Shown here: positions 12,031 through 42,800 of the stretch, piece by piece
Numbering within the stretch: the first letter of the stretch is position 1
Layout: every line of letters begins with the position of its first letter
From: Apostichopus japonicus
Lineage: Eukaryota > Echinodermata > Holothuroidea > Aspidochirotida > Stichopodidae
Assembly: GCF_037975245.1 (NCBI RefSeq)
Contig: NC_092569.1
Coordinates: 13,722,501-13,786,500 of the forward strand
DNA: 64,000 nucleotides
Direction of reading: 5' to 3'
Translations under genes and position numbers: made by a program
Notes under the pieces: generated by a model
What the model was told of the DNA's origin: nothing
The model's database searches: none
Seen by the model: only the letters and a program-made list of their open reading frames with translations

Positions 12031-12190
12031 CAAGTTTCCTTAATATTCGGTTCGTATCCCGTAACGTTAACGATTCCAGAACGTTTACTATCAAACCTAT
12101 CAAACCTAACCCCTAAAACACTGATCCATCCTCAAGTTTCCTTAATATTCGGTTCATATTCCGTAACGTTAACAATTCCCGAACGTTTCC
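12031..12190 (+). repeat. Direct repeat, 102-bp spacing
   Basis: CAAGTTTCCTTAATATTCGG followed by a CCGTAACGTTAAC block occurs at 12031 and again at 12133 with few differences. Confidence 0.75.
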
Positions 12191-12214
12191 TTACTAAAGT
12201 ATCATATTTAATCG

Positions 12215-12350
12215 AGGTTGGGCGAAATGACCAGGCTGGTTCGGCGAAATGACCAGGCTGGTTGGGCGAAATGACCAGGCTGGTTGGGTGAAATGGTAAG
12301 GTTGGGCGAAATGGCAGTTGGGCGAAATGGTTGTTGGGCGAAGTGACCTG
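12215..12350. repeat. Minisatellite, 12-24-bp units (GGTTGGGCGAAATGACCAGG)
   Basis: About seven tandem copies of TTGGGCGAAATG, the first three in a longer form that includes ACCAGGCTGG. Confidence 0.85.
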
Positions 12351-12597
12351 CTTCCGATGCTCACACGGGAGTGATATACACATACGAGCTGGACATCTCT
12401 GATCTTTTCTGGTTCTCACTTAATTCTTGGGAAAAATTTAAGTAACTTGCTCTACATTATTCACATAAAATTTTGAACCAATTGTTTGGCAGGAATCAGA
12501 AAGCCTACTGGCTCTCTGGTTATACTATGTCACTAAATAGACTCTGTCAACATGATAACTCATTCCTGATTCGTTTCTTTGTGTGTTGCCGCATTAG

Positions 12598-13226
12598 TAA
12601 GGGCGGCGAAGCACTTTTAATCTGGGGGGGGGGGGGGGTCACCGACATCAAAGGGCACTTTGCAGAAATTCGAGTACCCTTTATAACTCTTATTGTATTA
12701 TCTTATTTGCGTATACACATCACTCCATCAACGCCGCCCCCCCCCCCCTCCCCGCAAGGAAAATATGCATACTAGCACTGCAATATCCAATGTGCAAATT
12801 GGGAAACAAGGAACAAGTTTTCTTTTGGGACAAAATGAGGTGAAATTATGCTAGTTGCTAATGTAGGAATCTTTCGAATTAGAGTTTATTTCTTGTTAAT
12901 ATCTTAACAAATTTTTTCCATTCGAAATAGCTTCGAGTTTGACCCACAGAAATTCATTAAAAGTCAGGGGCGTATCCAGGATTTGCAAAGTTGTATGCAC
13001 GACTATCTGAGCGGAGCGCCACCATCGGTTGGCGCGGAGCGTAGACATTTTTTGGTTTTACAAACCCCTCAGATGCCCGGAAACGGCCTTCCCGAGTGTT
13101 TATTCTGGTTCCCTGGCCTCTTGCTAACTTGAGACACCTCAATTTTTATGTAGGAAAAGGGCACATTTTTAACCTGAGGAAAAGTGGGGCACGTGGCCCC
13201 TGTGCCCCCCGGTTCGGCCGTCCTTG
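12598..13226 (-). mobile_element. Non-autonomous hAT-like element (CAAGGGCGGC termini), 629 bp
   Basis: The element is flanked by a perfect 8-bp target-site duplication, CGCATTAG, at 12590-12597 and 13227-13234. Ends are TAAGGGCGGCGAA and …CGTCCTTG, matching the better-preserved inverted ends CAAGGGCGGCGGAA of the nested copy at 36237-36742. Much of the interior aligns with that copy in opposite orientation. An 8-bp duplication and short inverted ends are the hAT signature. It has no transposase. Relative to the nested copy it carries extra sequence near 12905-13020. Confidence 0.8.
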
Positions 13227-13951
13227 CGCATTAGTCAATAGATAATCCTCTTCATGTTGGTGTGCACAAGTTCATTAATATTACATGTATGGCTTACCTC
13301 ATAATGAATATGTTTAGGCATGGTTTTTACTGGGATGTGAGATTGCCCAACAAATTTGGAGGTGTGATATATTCCAAGATTTAAGGCAATCTTTGTAGTG
13401 CAGTTAGTACTCCAATCATCTTGTAGAAATCAGTTTTGAAATCTGTGACCTTGGCAGCTATATTCAGGACTCCATCATGTTTTTATCAAGAATAAAATGA
13501 GGACTCGAAGTTGTTACTTTGTAGTGGAGGTGCACTCGGTCGAGCAAAGTGGGTGTGGCAACTAAACTTTAAACAACTGTAACTCAAAAGGGTATAGTCT
13601 GAGAACGCTAAAATTGTGCACACCTTCCTAACTCACTAATATCAACAAATGACACAATGCTTCAATAAGGCTATGAACAAATGCTTTCCATTTACTTATT
13701 GCTAAATAACGTCGACAATTTCGATAGATGCCATGTGGCAATTGGGCTCTATAATCCTCAAAGAGGGTTGCAATGTGTCCATCCTAAAGTGATATTATTT
13801 CACACTTCGATTTAGGTCTTTCGGATTTAGAATAATACCAAAAAAGCCATCTAGTTTGGGACAGAAAAAGATTGGTGAAACAACAAACTCCCTTTTGCAA
13901 TGGGTAACTTCTCGGATTACCACTTTCGCTTGAAATAAAAGCATACCAATC

Positions 13952-14322
13952 CGAGGGCGTAGGAACCGGGGGGGCTGGGGGCGCCAGCCCCCCCAGTGAA
14001 AAATGTGGAGGGGCGGAAGTATCATTCCGCCCCCCCCCCCCCCGCTTCGCAAGTCAGAAAACCCCTTTTTCATTTCCAAATGAGAAAAAAAATCTCATTT
14101 GGAGCACCAAATTGCATCTAAGGCCAGGTGAAAATACAAAATTAAGTTTACAAAATGGAGTGAGTGTTGAAGTGTGCTATATTGCACCAAATTGCATCTG
14201 AGGCCACCTGGAAATGCAAAAAATTCCAAAGGGGAGGGGGAACCCCCTCCCCTTAGACCCCTCCCCCAGGCCGGCCATCAGTCTTCAGCCCCCCCACTCC
14301 AAAGTACCTTCCTACGCCACTG
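13952..14322 (-). mobile_element. Non-autonomous hAT-like element (CAGTGGCGTAGG termini), 371 bp
   Basis: Perfect 8-bp target-site duplication TACCAATC at 13944-13951 and 14323-14330. The ends CGAGGGCGTAGGAACC and CCTTCCTACGCCACTG are imperfect inverted repeats. The interior is a short form of the element at 35981-36813, in inverted orientation, without the nested insertion. Long G/C runs occur inside. No coding capacity. Confidence 0.85.
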
Positions 14323-14330
14323 TACCAATC

Positions 14331-15680
14331 AAAACCTTCTACAGCCAATGTTCCCTCCAAACTTGCACTCATTTTCCCAACCGAGTACACAGACACAATA
14401 ATGTACAGTTGAACAACAAGATTGTTGGTTTCTGAAAGTTTTCTATGTGCAGAATACAAAGTGTATAAACAAATATTAAGTAAATTAAAATAGTCTGAAG
14501 GCTGAAATAACTTTAAATTCTTTTCAAAAATTTAGCCCAAAGAAAGAAGGAAAGAAAAAAAGGAAATTAAACGGCCCATAATCTTGCTCTGATCGTTTAT
14601 GCAGACCGCTTTGAGCATGAAAACCGTAACGATCATCTCAATCCAGTTGAAGTGAGATTACGATTACATCCAGCCCCCTGACATTGACCGATATTTCTCT
14701 CTGGCCCTGATGGAAAAATTAATTAAGAGCCTCTGCCCTAAAATGTATTAACCATATCATTACTACTGTGACGTAATCATAAGGGAATGGGACATTTCTG
14801 TGATGTCAAGATCTCCACTCAGATTTCCACACTGGTATATATAATTATGTGAAAAGCCACTAGTGGCAACGATTTACACTTACAAAATAGTAGTGAAAAA
14901 GAGCGAACAAAAACAGAAAACAACAGTACTGGTGTCTATTTACACAAAAGGTTGCCAACTCTGCAAACGCTAGCATCATACATGCCACCGATTGGACGGA
15001 TAAACTTCAAATCAAAGTGTTGATGACCTTAAATTTTTATCACACCCTTCCTCACATCTGCTATCCCTCCCGATATTCCAGACACTTCCTAACATTCCTT
15101 TGCCTCTCCTAACACCCCCTCCCCCCCCCCCACCAACCCTTCTGATCCCTCACTACACAAAGAAGAGAAAACAAATAACAGGTTCATATCTCGAAATCTG
15201 CTACTGTAAAAAGTCAAGTTTGATCTTGTCTCCTCCCCATCTTGTTCTTGGGTAACAATTCAAACCTTCTAAATATTTTGGTCTGGTATGCATAGGCTAA
15301 CAGATAAAATATTGAAATGGGTGGGTGGAAGGGAGGTGGGTGGGGAGGTGGGGTATTTGAAGAGGATGTTAACTGTTCCTTCTGTCATACATTTAACTGA
15401 TAGATGAGCTCACATGTTCTTATTATATTATCAAACTAGTTTATGTCAGAGTAGGGACAAACCCTAGCCATAACATCCCTCCCCCACCCCCCACCCCCAA
15501 AACCCAGACACTTAAAACAGTTGCTAAATAAGCACATTATGTGAAACGTACCTTCTCCTCTACACATTCATGTTACTTTGTGATCATGATTTCCTCATGA
15601 ACCATTAATGTATGCACTTAACCTGTGTTCCAGAATCTTCTAATTCTAGTAAATTAGTAAATATGAATGTATCAGGGCTA
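14331..15680. other. Intergenic / DDX43 downstream region
   Basis: No exon or RNA gene recognised. C-rich and G-rich homopolymer tracts lie near 15118, 15330 and 15480. Part may be 3' untranslated sequence of the minus-strand helicase gene; I could not place a polyadenylation site with confidence. Confidence 0.4.
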
Positions 15681-15960
15681 GCACCATCTAGAACATCATC
15701 AATGACACCAAAACCTTATTCAGGAATGACTTAATACCATCTACATCATCAAATACCTTATTAAGGAATGACTTAATACCATCAATATCATCAAAACCTT
15801 GATCTGGTAATGACTTAATACCATCAATATCATCAAAACCCTTGTTCTGGTAATGACTTAATACCATCAATATCATCAAAACCCTTGTTCTGGAATGACT
15901 GAATACCAACTACATCATCAAAAACCATATTCAGGAATGACTCCATACCATCTCTGGCTC
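15681..15960 (-). repeat. 42-bp tandem repeat just downstream of the helicase stop
   Basis: The word AATGAC recurs at 15725, 15767, 15809, 15852, 15894 and 15936, a 42-bp period with one 43-bp step, plus a partial copy near 15681. On the minus strand one frame reads as a 14-residue repeat, GFDDIDGIKSLPDQ, for several units. The single-base step breaks the frame, and the helicase stop codon lies upstream at 16101-16103, so coding use is doubtful. It could be in the 3' untranslated region. Confidence 0.8.
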
Positions 15961-16100
15961 CCACATACATTCCACACAGTCTAGACATGAGTGTGTCAGG
16001 GCTACAGTAGTCTTTGACCAATATCCCAGCCAACATGCAGTATCTTGCTAAGTACTGCCTCTTGAGGCGATGCTTCTCCGGAGTGACCGCCTAGATGCTT

Positions 16101-34668
<18,568 letters not shown>

Positions 34669-35198
34669 AGTTAATAAAATAGTAAATTCAGGGTCACTGA
34701 CTTTAGAATCCTTGTATTTTATTTGTAATGGAGCATTGACTATTGAGTATGGGCCTTTGTCCCATGTGACAATGGTAAGATCTTTGATTTACATATCAAC
34801 TTCAAGTACCTTCCGTTATTCTAAGACTAGTTTGTGGTTATGACAGTATTGGCGATAATGTATGCGATACAATTCACCATGTACTGTACGGTATTAAGTC
34901 TGAAGACAGTACAGTGTGCTGCAACCGCAAAATACTTGGCTAGGCTTACTATACTGTAGCCTACAGTGTAGGCCCCTAGGTCCATGCACTGACAAGGCGA
35001 GTATTTAGTAAATACAGTAATGTGGTATTCGTAACCTATCGCAGGGGAAATGGGAATTTCCCAGTTTGTGAGCGCTTCGGCTTGTGTACACAAAGATATT
35101 GCACGATTTACGTTAGGTGTTACCTCCGTGACTACGTCCTAACTGAGGATTTTCGTTCGTTCTCCTTTCAAGGTACGTGTTGTTGAGCCTGTTGCAGT
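34669..35198. promoter_or_regulatory. Possible bidirectional promoter region
   Basis: About 530 bp separate the helicase start codon (minus) from the start of the tentative small gene (plus). I see no unmistakable TATA box or initiator; the assignment rests on the head-to-head arrangement alone. Confidence 0.3.
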
Positions 35199-37617
35199 AT
35201 GGCTCTGACAATGAAAAGACAGCCAGTTGGACTTGGTAATATTTCAAAATACAGTAGGACTACAGTAGGTCCTGACGTTTAATTTAACCGGTCACGTCTG
35301 TGTACTGTACAAACCATGCATGATGCGTATGTACATGTGAGCGAGTTGAAGACAGCATCAAACAATAGTAGCCACTTGCAGCTACATTCAAGTCACTGTT
35401 TACCACTGCGTGAATAGTGGTTTCTGGTAACATAGATTCATTCATAAATGTAAGTAGGCCTATTATCAAATTAAAGGCATACTTGATCTTCATGCTAACG
35501 AACTCTAGATACACATATATATATATTCTTGACTTAATTATTCATCCTTACCTATAGGCCTTTCTCAATTTAATGAAGCCCGTTGCATGGCTTTAGTTCA
35601 GAAACATGTTACTCAATTTACGAAATACCTTTAATTTATTTATCAAATCAATGATGAGCTAAAAAATACCAATGAAGCCCGGTCTTTTCATCTTCAAAGT
35701 TCAGCATACAGTAATCATCGAACAGCCACGTTTGTTATCAGCCATATTTCCTTATTTTGTATCATCGGTGCCACAACCGACAGGTCTCTAATATTGATGA
35801 AAGCATTTTTCTTTGCAATACCAACTTATAGCAGTTTTGCAGTTAGCAGTTTTGAAACCTACTCTTTTTTGCAGATAAGAATCGGGGATGAAGTCTTAAT
35901 CAGTTATACTTTCAAACTAATTACCGACTGAAAACGACTCTTGTGGAATCACAAATATAACTTGAGCCTAGTGATAAGTGCAGTGGCGTAGGAAGGTACT
36001 TTTGAGTGGGGGGGGGGGGGCTGAAGACCGATGGCCGGCCTGGGGGAGGGGTCTAAGGTGGCCTCAGATGCAATTTGGTGTAATATAGAACACATCAACA
36101 ACCACTCCATTTTGTAAAGAATTTTGCATTTTCACCTGGCCTTAGATGCAATTTGGTGCTCCAAATGAGATTTTTTTCTCAATTGGAAATGAAAGAGGGG
36201 GTTTCTGACTTGCGAAGCGGGGGGGGGGGGGCGGAACAAGGGCGGCGGAAAACCGGGGGGCACAGGGGGCACGTGCCCCCCACTTTTCCTCAGGTTAAAA
36301 ATGTGCCCTTCTTCTACAGAAAAATTGAGGTGCCTCAAGTTAGCAAGAGGCCAGGGAACCAGAATGAACACTCGAGAAGGGCCGTTTCCAGCCATCTGAG
36401 GGGTTTGTAAAACCAAAAAAACCAAAAGATATTGACAAGAAATAAACTCTAATTCGGAAGATTCCTACTTTAGCAACCAGCATGATTTCACCTCATTTTG
36501 TCTCAAAAGAAAACTTGTTCCTTGTTTCCCAATTTGCACATTGGATATTGTAGTGCTAGTATACATATTTTCCTTGAGGGGGGGGGGGGGCGTCGATGGA
36601 GTGATGTGAATATGCAAATAAGATAATAAAATAAGAGTTATAAAGGGTGCTAAAAATAAGGCTGCATAAGTCCAATCGAATTTCTGCAAAGTGCCCTTTG
36701 ATGTCGGTGCCCCCCAGATTAAAAGTGCTTCCGCCGCCCTTGAGGCAGAATACTTCCGCCCCCCCCCCATATTTTTCACTGGGGGGCTGGCGCCCCCGGT
36801 TCCTACGCCCTTGGATAAGTGGAAGATGGTTACAGAGGAGTTGGAACCTATCAAAGGTGGGTTGGGTGGGCGTGGGCCCGGGTAGGGAGGACTGAAACCA
36901 GGATTTCGGGCTTTTTTATAAAGTGATTTATAATTTTGTAGAAGTCACAGTGGGACTTTCATCGCAAAGTGTCAACGTTTATACTTTCACTGTAACATTT
37001 TATGAAACCTTCGTTCTACTTTTCAGTATATCCAAAACGTCCACTATTTTATTGCAAAATTTTCTGAAGATTGAAATTTAAATCCCACATCAACTTTCAG
37101 CCATTTGATCCACATTTTTGCTTTCATATGAAACTTCCAAGGCTTATATATGAAATATTGATTACCTGCTACTTTTTTGTCCTTCTTTTGTTTGTTGCTA
37201 ATTACAGATGATCCAGCACTGCTTCTTGGATTGCATCCAATGTGCAGAAACTTTACAAAACAGAAGGCGTCAAAAGTACTGGTTCTTTCCATCATATTTA
37301 TTTTATTTTCTTTCTTATAGGTTTTTTACAAGGTGGACAACTTCTGACATTATCGTTTCGAGTTTTTTTTACCCATACCATCACACATTGTGCAGTGCTT
37401 TGCATTATATAAACTGTATAATTAGTAATTATACTTCCAGTTCTCTTATACTTCTTGTAAAAAAAGTGCCGGATTTAGGCATAAGCTACACCAGCTACAG
37501 TTTAGAGCCTCACATTCCGCAGGGGCATAAAAAATTCAATTTCAGAAGTTATGTGAATTTTTGCAAATTTTATGTGTACTAAATCTATGTGAATCTATCT
37601 ATCCATCAATCCATCTA

Positions 37618-37670
<53 letters not shown>

Positions 37671-38431
37671 ATGTAGATCTATTTCAATCCTAGAAATCCT
37701 AATATATACCAGTATGACATACTGTGATTTTAGATTTTTGTTTTGAAAATTCATAGAATGAGGCCGATATCCTTGCCACACCTGAAACTCGCCGCCAAGA
37801 CAACAGATTTTAATAAGAGGCCCCCAAGCTCGATATATACCTAGCTTAGGCCTCACAAAGTCCAAATCCGGCACTACTTGTAAACTTCTACTCTGATGAT
37901 ACTTTAACGAAAACAAAAAAAATGATAAACAGTTCTTATGTAGCGCAACTTACAATAAAGTCTCGCCGTGCTGTATTTAGTCTTGGTCATTGGTAACTTG
38001 TCACACCTACACACCAAAGTGTGTGCAATTCAATCAATCTCTCCTGGGGCACCACAACCACGTGTCCCCCGGGGGACTTCCCATAGGGTGCAGCCACAAA
38101 CCGGCACACGCAACTATATTTACAAGTTACCTCGCAAGTCCCCATTTATACACCTCGGTGAAGAGAGGCAATGTAGATAAAGTGCCTTGCCCAAGGACAC
38201 AACGCAATGATCTGGCCAGGGCTTGAACCTGTTATCCTTAGATCACCAGTCCACTGCCTTAACCACTTGACCACAACGCCGCCCCCCCCCCCCCATATAA
38301 TTATCGTTCATTGGTTTGGTACTCCTTTTTTGTTTTCACAGTCATATGTAATGTCCTTACTGAAACGTGGTCTATTTAACGTAGGTGAGAAATTAAAACT
38401 TGCAAGGCACTGCATCACTTTCATGCTATGA
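35199..38431 (+). CDS. Tentative small three-exon gene, unknown product (about 64 aa)
   Basis: A possible first exon 35199-35235 encodes MALTMKRQPVGL and ends at a GTAATA donor in phase 1. A strong acceptor (TTGCTAATTACAG) opens an exon at 37208 reading DDPALLLGLHPMC then RNFTKQKASK, with a weak GTACTG donor in phase 0. Another strong acceptor (TTTGTTTTCACAG) opens an exon at 38342 reading SYVMSLLKRGLFNVGEKLK, ending in TGA at 38429-38431. All phases agree, but the exons are short, one donor is weak and I recognise no family. If exon 2 reads through instead, it would add a hydrophobic tail (VLVLSIIFILFSFL) before a stop. Confidence 0.3.
35981..36813 (+). mobile_element. Non-autonomous hAT-like element (CAGTGGCGTAGG termini) with nested insertion
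   Basis: Perfect 8-bp target-site duplication GATAAGTG at 35973-35980 and 36814-36821. Ends CAGTGGCGTAGGAAGG and …TTCCTACGCCCTTG. Its outer parts match the 371-bp element at 13952-14322 in the other orientation; the difference is a second element inserted at 36237-36742. Confidence 0.88.
36237..36742 (+). mobile_element. Nested hAT-like element (CAAGGGCGGCGGAA termini), 506 bp
   Basis: The ends CAAGGGCGGCGGAA and TTCCGCCGCCCTTG are perfect inverted repeats. Flanks GGGCGGAA and AGGCAGAA are a decayed 8-bp duplication. The interior matches the element at 12598-13226. The empty site is visible in the related outer element at 13952-14322. Confidence 0.88.
37624..37672. repeat. (AT)n microsatellite
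   Basis: Dinucleotide TA run with one short interruption. Confidence 0.9.
38040..38285 (-). mobile_element. Second tRNA-derived SINE family
   Basis: On the minus strand the head reads GTTGTGGTCAAGTGGTTAAG (A-box) then CAGGTTCAAGCCCTGG (B-box). The body includes CCTTGGGCAAGGCACTTTAT, a core widespread in animal tRNA SINEs. It sits just upstream of the tentative terminal exon at 38342. Confidence 0.75.
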
Positions 38432-39312
38432 TTACATCAAAATCCCAAAGAGACTGCCATCACTTGGTTCTTTCTCATACACTACAGAGGATGATTAAGA
38501 TTTTCGACACAATGGTTACTCAGGGTTCCCAACCTTCCCTAAAAAAAAAAAAAATTTTATACCGTTTCGATTACTTTTCATGACAAGACCAATTCAACCT
38601 TTCCCACAGAAGTTACGTTGTTTGTTTAAGGCAGATTTTCAGGACAGGTAAAAAGACCAAATATTATCAAAAAGAGAGAGAAAAAAACGAAAGAAAATCA
38701 TTTCATTTACCATGATTTTAGTCACTGGTAATCAACCTTAACACTTGATGATATTCAAAACTTCCCTCTTTGAGTTTTAATAACAAATGTCTACTGTGAT
38801 AAAAGGGCAAATAGGTTCTAACAATATAAAAATATAAAAATTATTCTATTAGTTAAAGGAAAAAACGAAGATTTAAGTACCTATTCTGCCACTAGTTTTA
38901 TGAAATATACAAATCATCATATTTTCAAGTGGGAATTGTTATGTTGTGAACAAACAATTTCTTGAAATCTTCCTAATGCATCTGCAGGGCACGCTAGCTT
39001 ATACACAGATCAGACACAATTTTCATATAATTATAAAAAAGAATGAATTAAATTCAAAGAAAGACCTAATATAATATTGAAAAAAAGTTACAAAATTGTG
39101 ACTAAATTTGTATGGAAGCTTCTAAGGTCCATTCCATTTATATCTTATCCATGATTAAACACAGATGAAGAAATAATATTGTATTCCATTGTCCGGTGTT
39201 AGGCTTCCTTTCAACCCACTTCTTTCCGAAACAAAGTTTTTTTTTTTTAATCCTGCTCTCCAGATAACAATGGTTTAATCATGTCTATTGCACAAAGCGA
39301 GAGTTACTCCTT

Positions 39313-39755
39313 TAAACCTCTCTTCATCAAGCAAGAGTTACTCCTTTAAAGGGTGTGAAGACTTGCACACAAAGAAACGTCTAATGCCGGTAATCTGACC
39401 TAGTTTCGAATGAGGTGTAACAGAAGTGTTAGACACCACCATCGATCCCATAAAATACACACACACAGCTTGCTACTATTTAATTTAGACACTAGTGTAG
39501 AGTCAGTACATACAGCTGCGGTCAATACCCACAGCACAGTGTACAAACAATACAGCGATGGACATCTCAGGTCCAGCTTAAGATAACAAGGTATCACGTT
39601 TCATTACTGTCTGCGTTTTGCAGCAACACAAACAAAACGTCACTTGCAAGCAACGGAAAGTTAACTTTTTCTGATGGCCTCACGTGGTTTGGGGCGAGTC
39701 TTCAATGCCTTTAAACCTCTCTTCATCAAGGGAGAGTTACCCCTTTAAACCTCTC
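39313..39755 (-). mobile_element. TTAA-flanked MITE-like repeat, copy 2, inside a short direct repeat
   Basis: About 39355-39718 is the inverted counterpart of 21973-22315. It is flanked on both sides by copies of TTTAAACCTCTCTTCATCAA followed by GAGAGTTAC, so it inserted into a small tandem repeat. Ends: TTTAAAGGGTGTGAAGACTT and …TCTTCAATGCCTTTAA. Confidence 0.6.
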
Positions 39756-39830
39756 TTCATCATAACTAGTCAGTGGCTACAGTATACAATTATATCTATA
39801 TATACAAATACGCTGTCTTGTTAAATTCAG

Positions 39831-42800
39831 TTACACATCTAAGGAAAAACTCTGCAGTTGTCTTGGCTTGAAGTTCCTCACTGAAAGTTGAAATGGTGAC
39901 TTTGCTGTAAGAAAAAAAGAGAGAAGCAATTAAAAAGTTTTGATTATTTGAAAATTGAAACACATAGGCCAAAGAAATACACTTGCAAAGAATTTTGAGG
40001 ATTAAAATAAATTGTTGTATATAAAGCTATTTATCAAATTTCTAAAGCTAAAAGGGGCACTTTTGAATTGTTCACAAATTTGTCAAAACCTTTCAAAACT
40101 CTTCAGTGAGTTTGGTTTATCAATACAACTTGATAATTATTCTCAAGATTGGGTAGTGTCCTCTATGAAATGAAACAAAAGGGCAGTAAAATAAACAGAC
40201 AATATGGTCTTTGTGCTGTTGTAAATAACCTTTAATTTAAGAAACAATTGCAAGTCAGAAAATAATCGACATAGTTTGATGAGACTCAGCCTCTTTATTC
40301 TAGGAACTCTCTCATCTCTCTTTATGCTGGGATGTTTTTTTTCCACCTAAGGTTAATAATCAGGGATGAGCCTGGGATAAAAAAAAATCATGGAACTTTG
40401 CAAAAATTGCGGTATAGGCTCCAGTTTGTGAATGCTACAGTCAGTTAGGATAATAGTTTTTTTTTCCTGAGGTAGAAAAGAATTCACGGATATTCCGCGA
40501 TCTCGCGGAAAAAGCTCTTGCCTGTATAATAGTTTAGATACCAAGTATGAACACCAAACATGATGTAATTTTTGAGTTATCATGTGTCCAAGGTCTTCCA
40601 ACTTTGACCTCTCCTGACTTGAATTTATCTTTGACCTCCAGCAATTTTGATCTTATAACCACCAAGGGCGATGAACATACCAAGTACGAACAGCTAAGAT
40701 GAACTGTTTTGAGTTAGTGTTTACAAGATTGGGCATCACATACATACAGACGCCCATGGACGCACACACACAGCAGAAACAGTGTGAACTTACTTGGAGG
40801 AGTAGTCAATTTAGATGTAAGGGAGACAATAGGTTCCATCAGCCCCTTCCTGTTGGCTACCGTCACTTCAAATAAAGGAACTAAAAGAAGTAGATCAGAC
40901 TTATAAGTTGAGTTCAACTTACATATTTTGGACAATAATCATAATAATAATAATAATAAAATAAGAATTTGTAAAGCGCTTTTATCCAGTTAAGAAAACT
41001 GCTCAGAAGCGCTGCAGGAGCAAAGTACCCAAAATGGACACAACAGTTATTAAACTAATGGATATGCATTCATGAATAAGAACGTCTTGAGTTCTTTTCT
41101 GGAAAGTTAACACAGGCTGGATTGTTTTCACATGTAAGGGGAGACTGTTCCAGAGCTGTGGAGCTGATCTAGCAAAGCAACAATGAAATAAATTCCAAAG
41201 TGGATACAATTATAATGAAAGGATGGCTTTAGTGTTGCAAGAAACAATTAAGTGAAAATAACATGAAATGGAAAAATTTGTGTAGTGTGGATCCTTCTTG
41301 CCCTTGCAAATTTATCGGAAACAAAATGTGGACAGCACTCTTCAATCGAAAAGAAAAAAAAACTTCCGCAGAACCTTCTTTGAGCAACATTCATTTTTTA
41401 CTCTTTGTTCATATTTTACTCATAAATTTTCAAAGAGCAAAAGAAACTATTGCTTAGAGTAATGGTATTCATATAGTAAAAGACTTTCTCTTTCACAACC
41501 TTTCTGCTTGGAACTTCCCAGTTGATTGCTGTTTCTGCTTTTGTTTTTTATTTGTTTTAAGTACAAACCTCACAAAATTTAACCATGCATGGCTGTGCTT
41601 TGTAAACATATCCTTAAATGCTAGTTAAAAAATCAATGAGTTTTAATAACCCTAAAACTTTTTGAATAACAAGTCTGCACTAATAGATTTGACTTTTGAA
41701 CTTGTTCTCACAGACTTACTTTTCTCCTTTTTGGCCCATTTACTGGCCTTATCAAAATCTACCTCTCTCTCTTGATTCAGATCGGCCTTGTTACCGATAA
41801 TAATGAGGGAAATCTGGGAAAAGAAAACATGCATTTCAATCAAATGAGTACTGCATGTTCTGAAAGGTGTAGCAAAGATGAAGATGGGAATTGAATCAAC
41901 GTTTGTTTTTGTATTTTTCTCTGTAAAGTATATCTAATGCCTCAAGCTTAACCTTAAGGACACACAAAAAAAAAGAGGAAAAAACCAAGACAGATTTATT
42001 TTTCTCACAAATAGGACATTACAATGAATCTGACTTAATGTATAGTGATGGTGTATATGTTTACAACGGTTTCTTGATTTGACCTCTGATGACACCAAAT
42101 GACCTTTGCCCTCCGCCAAAAACAAAAGCCTTTTTGTACTGAATGTGGTACTTCTACACACGAAATATGAATTTGGTCTGACATGCCCTTCTTGAGATAT
42201 CGTGTTTACAAGCTGGGCGTGCCAAATGCACTCACACACGCACACACACACATGTTTGTATTACATTCAGACCGAGGACCCCATTGTATTTTCGATTGTT
42301 CAAATCCACGTACCCTAACCTTAACAATACCCCATACAATAGAACTCTTCCGAGGACGTGGTGATTCTTTAGAAACCACAACCAAGGACCTGAAATTCTT
42401 TTGTTCAAGTCCTCGGTCAGAATACAAAACAAACACACACATACATACCTACACACATACGCCATCATGAATGCAAAGGTTACGATTATCATTAAAACCA
42501 AAATATACACCAACGTTGATTAAAAGCGAAACGCTGTCCATTATGAAAAGCTATGTCAAATCAAAACTATAACGTGCGACATCTTACAGATACCAAGTAG
42601 AGCCAAGTCTAAGAAACCATCAATTTTATTTAATCAGTAATTTACCTCTCGTTTCTCTCGCTCTTTTATCCTGTCGACTTCTCTTTTGACCTTCTCTACA
42701 AATCTGAACGTATCCACACTAGTGATGGTGTAGACAAGAATCATTCCCTGTCGAAAAATGCAAAAAAAAAAGGTGTCCATAACTGATCCAAACTCACCCA

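Noticed and set aside
13795-14079. Gly-rich minus-strand ORF
   Set aside because: It lies mostly in a hAT-type MITE with G/C homopolymers.
36132-36895. Pro/Gly-rich ORFs on both strands
   Set aside because: They are readings of the nested MITEs.
42206-42513. Overlapping ORFs on both strands
   Set aside because: They span the inverted-repeat element and CA tracts; the true NKIRAS exons in other frames carry the family motifs.
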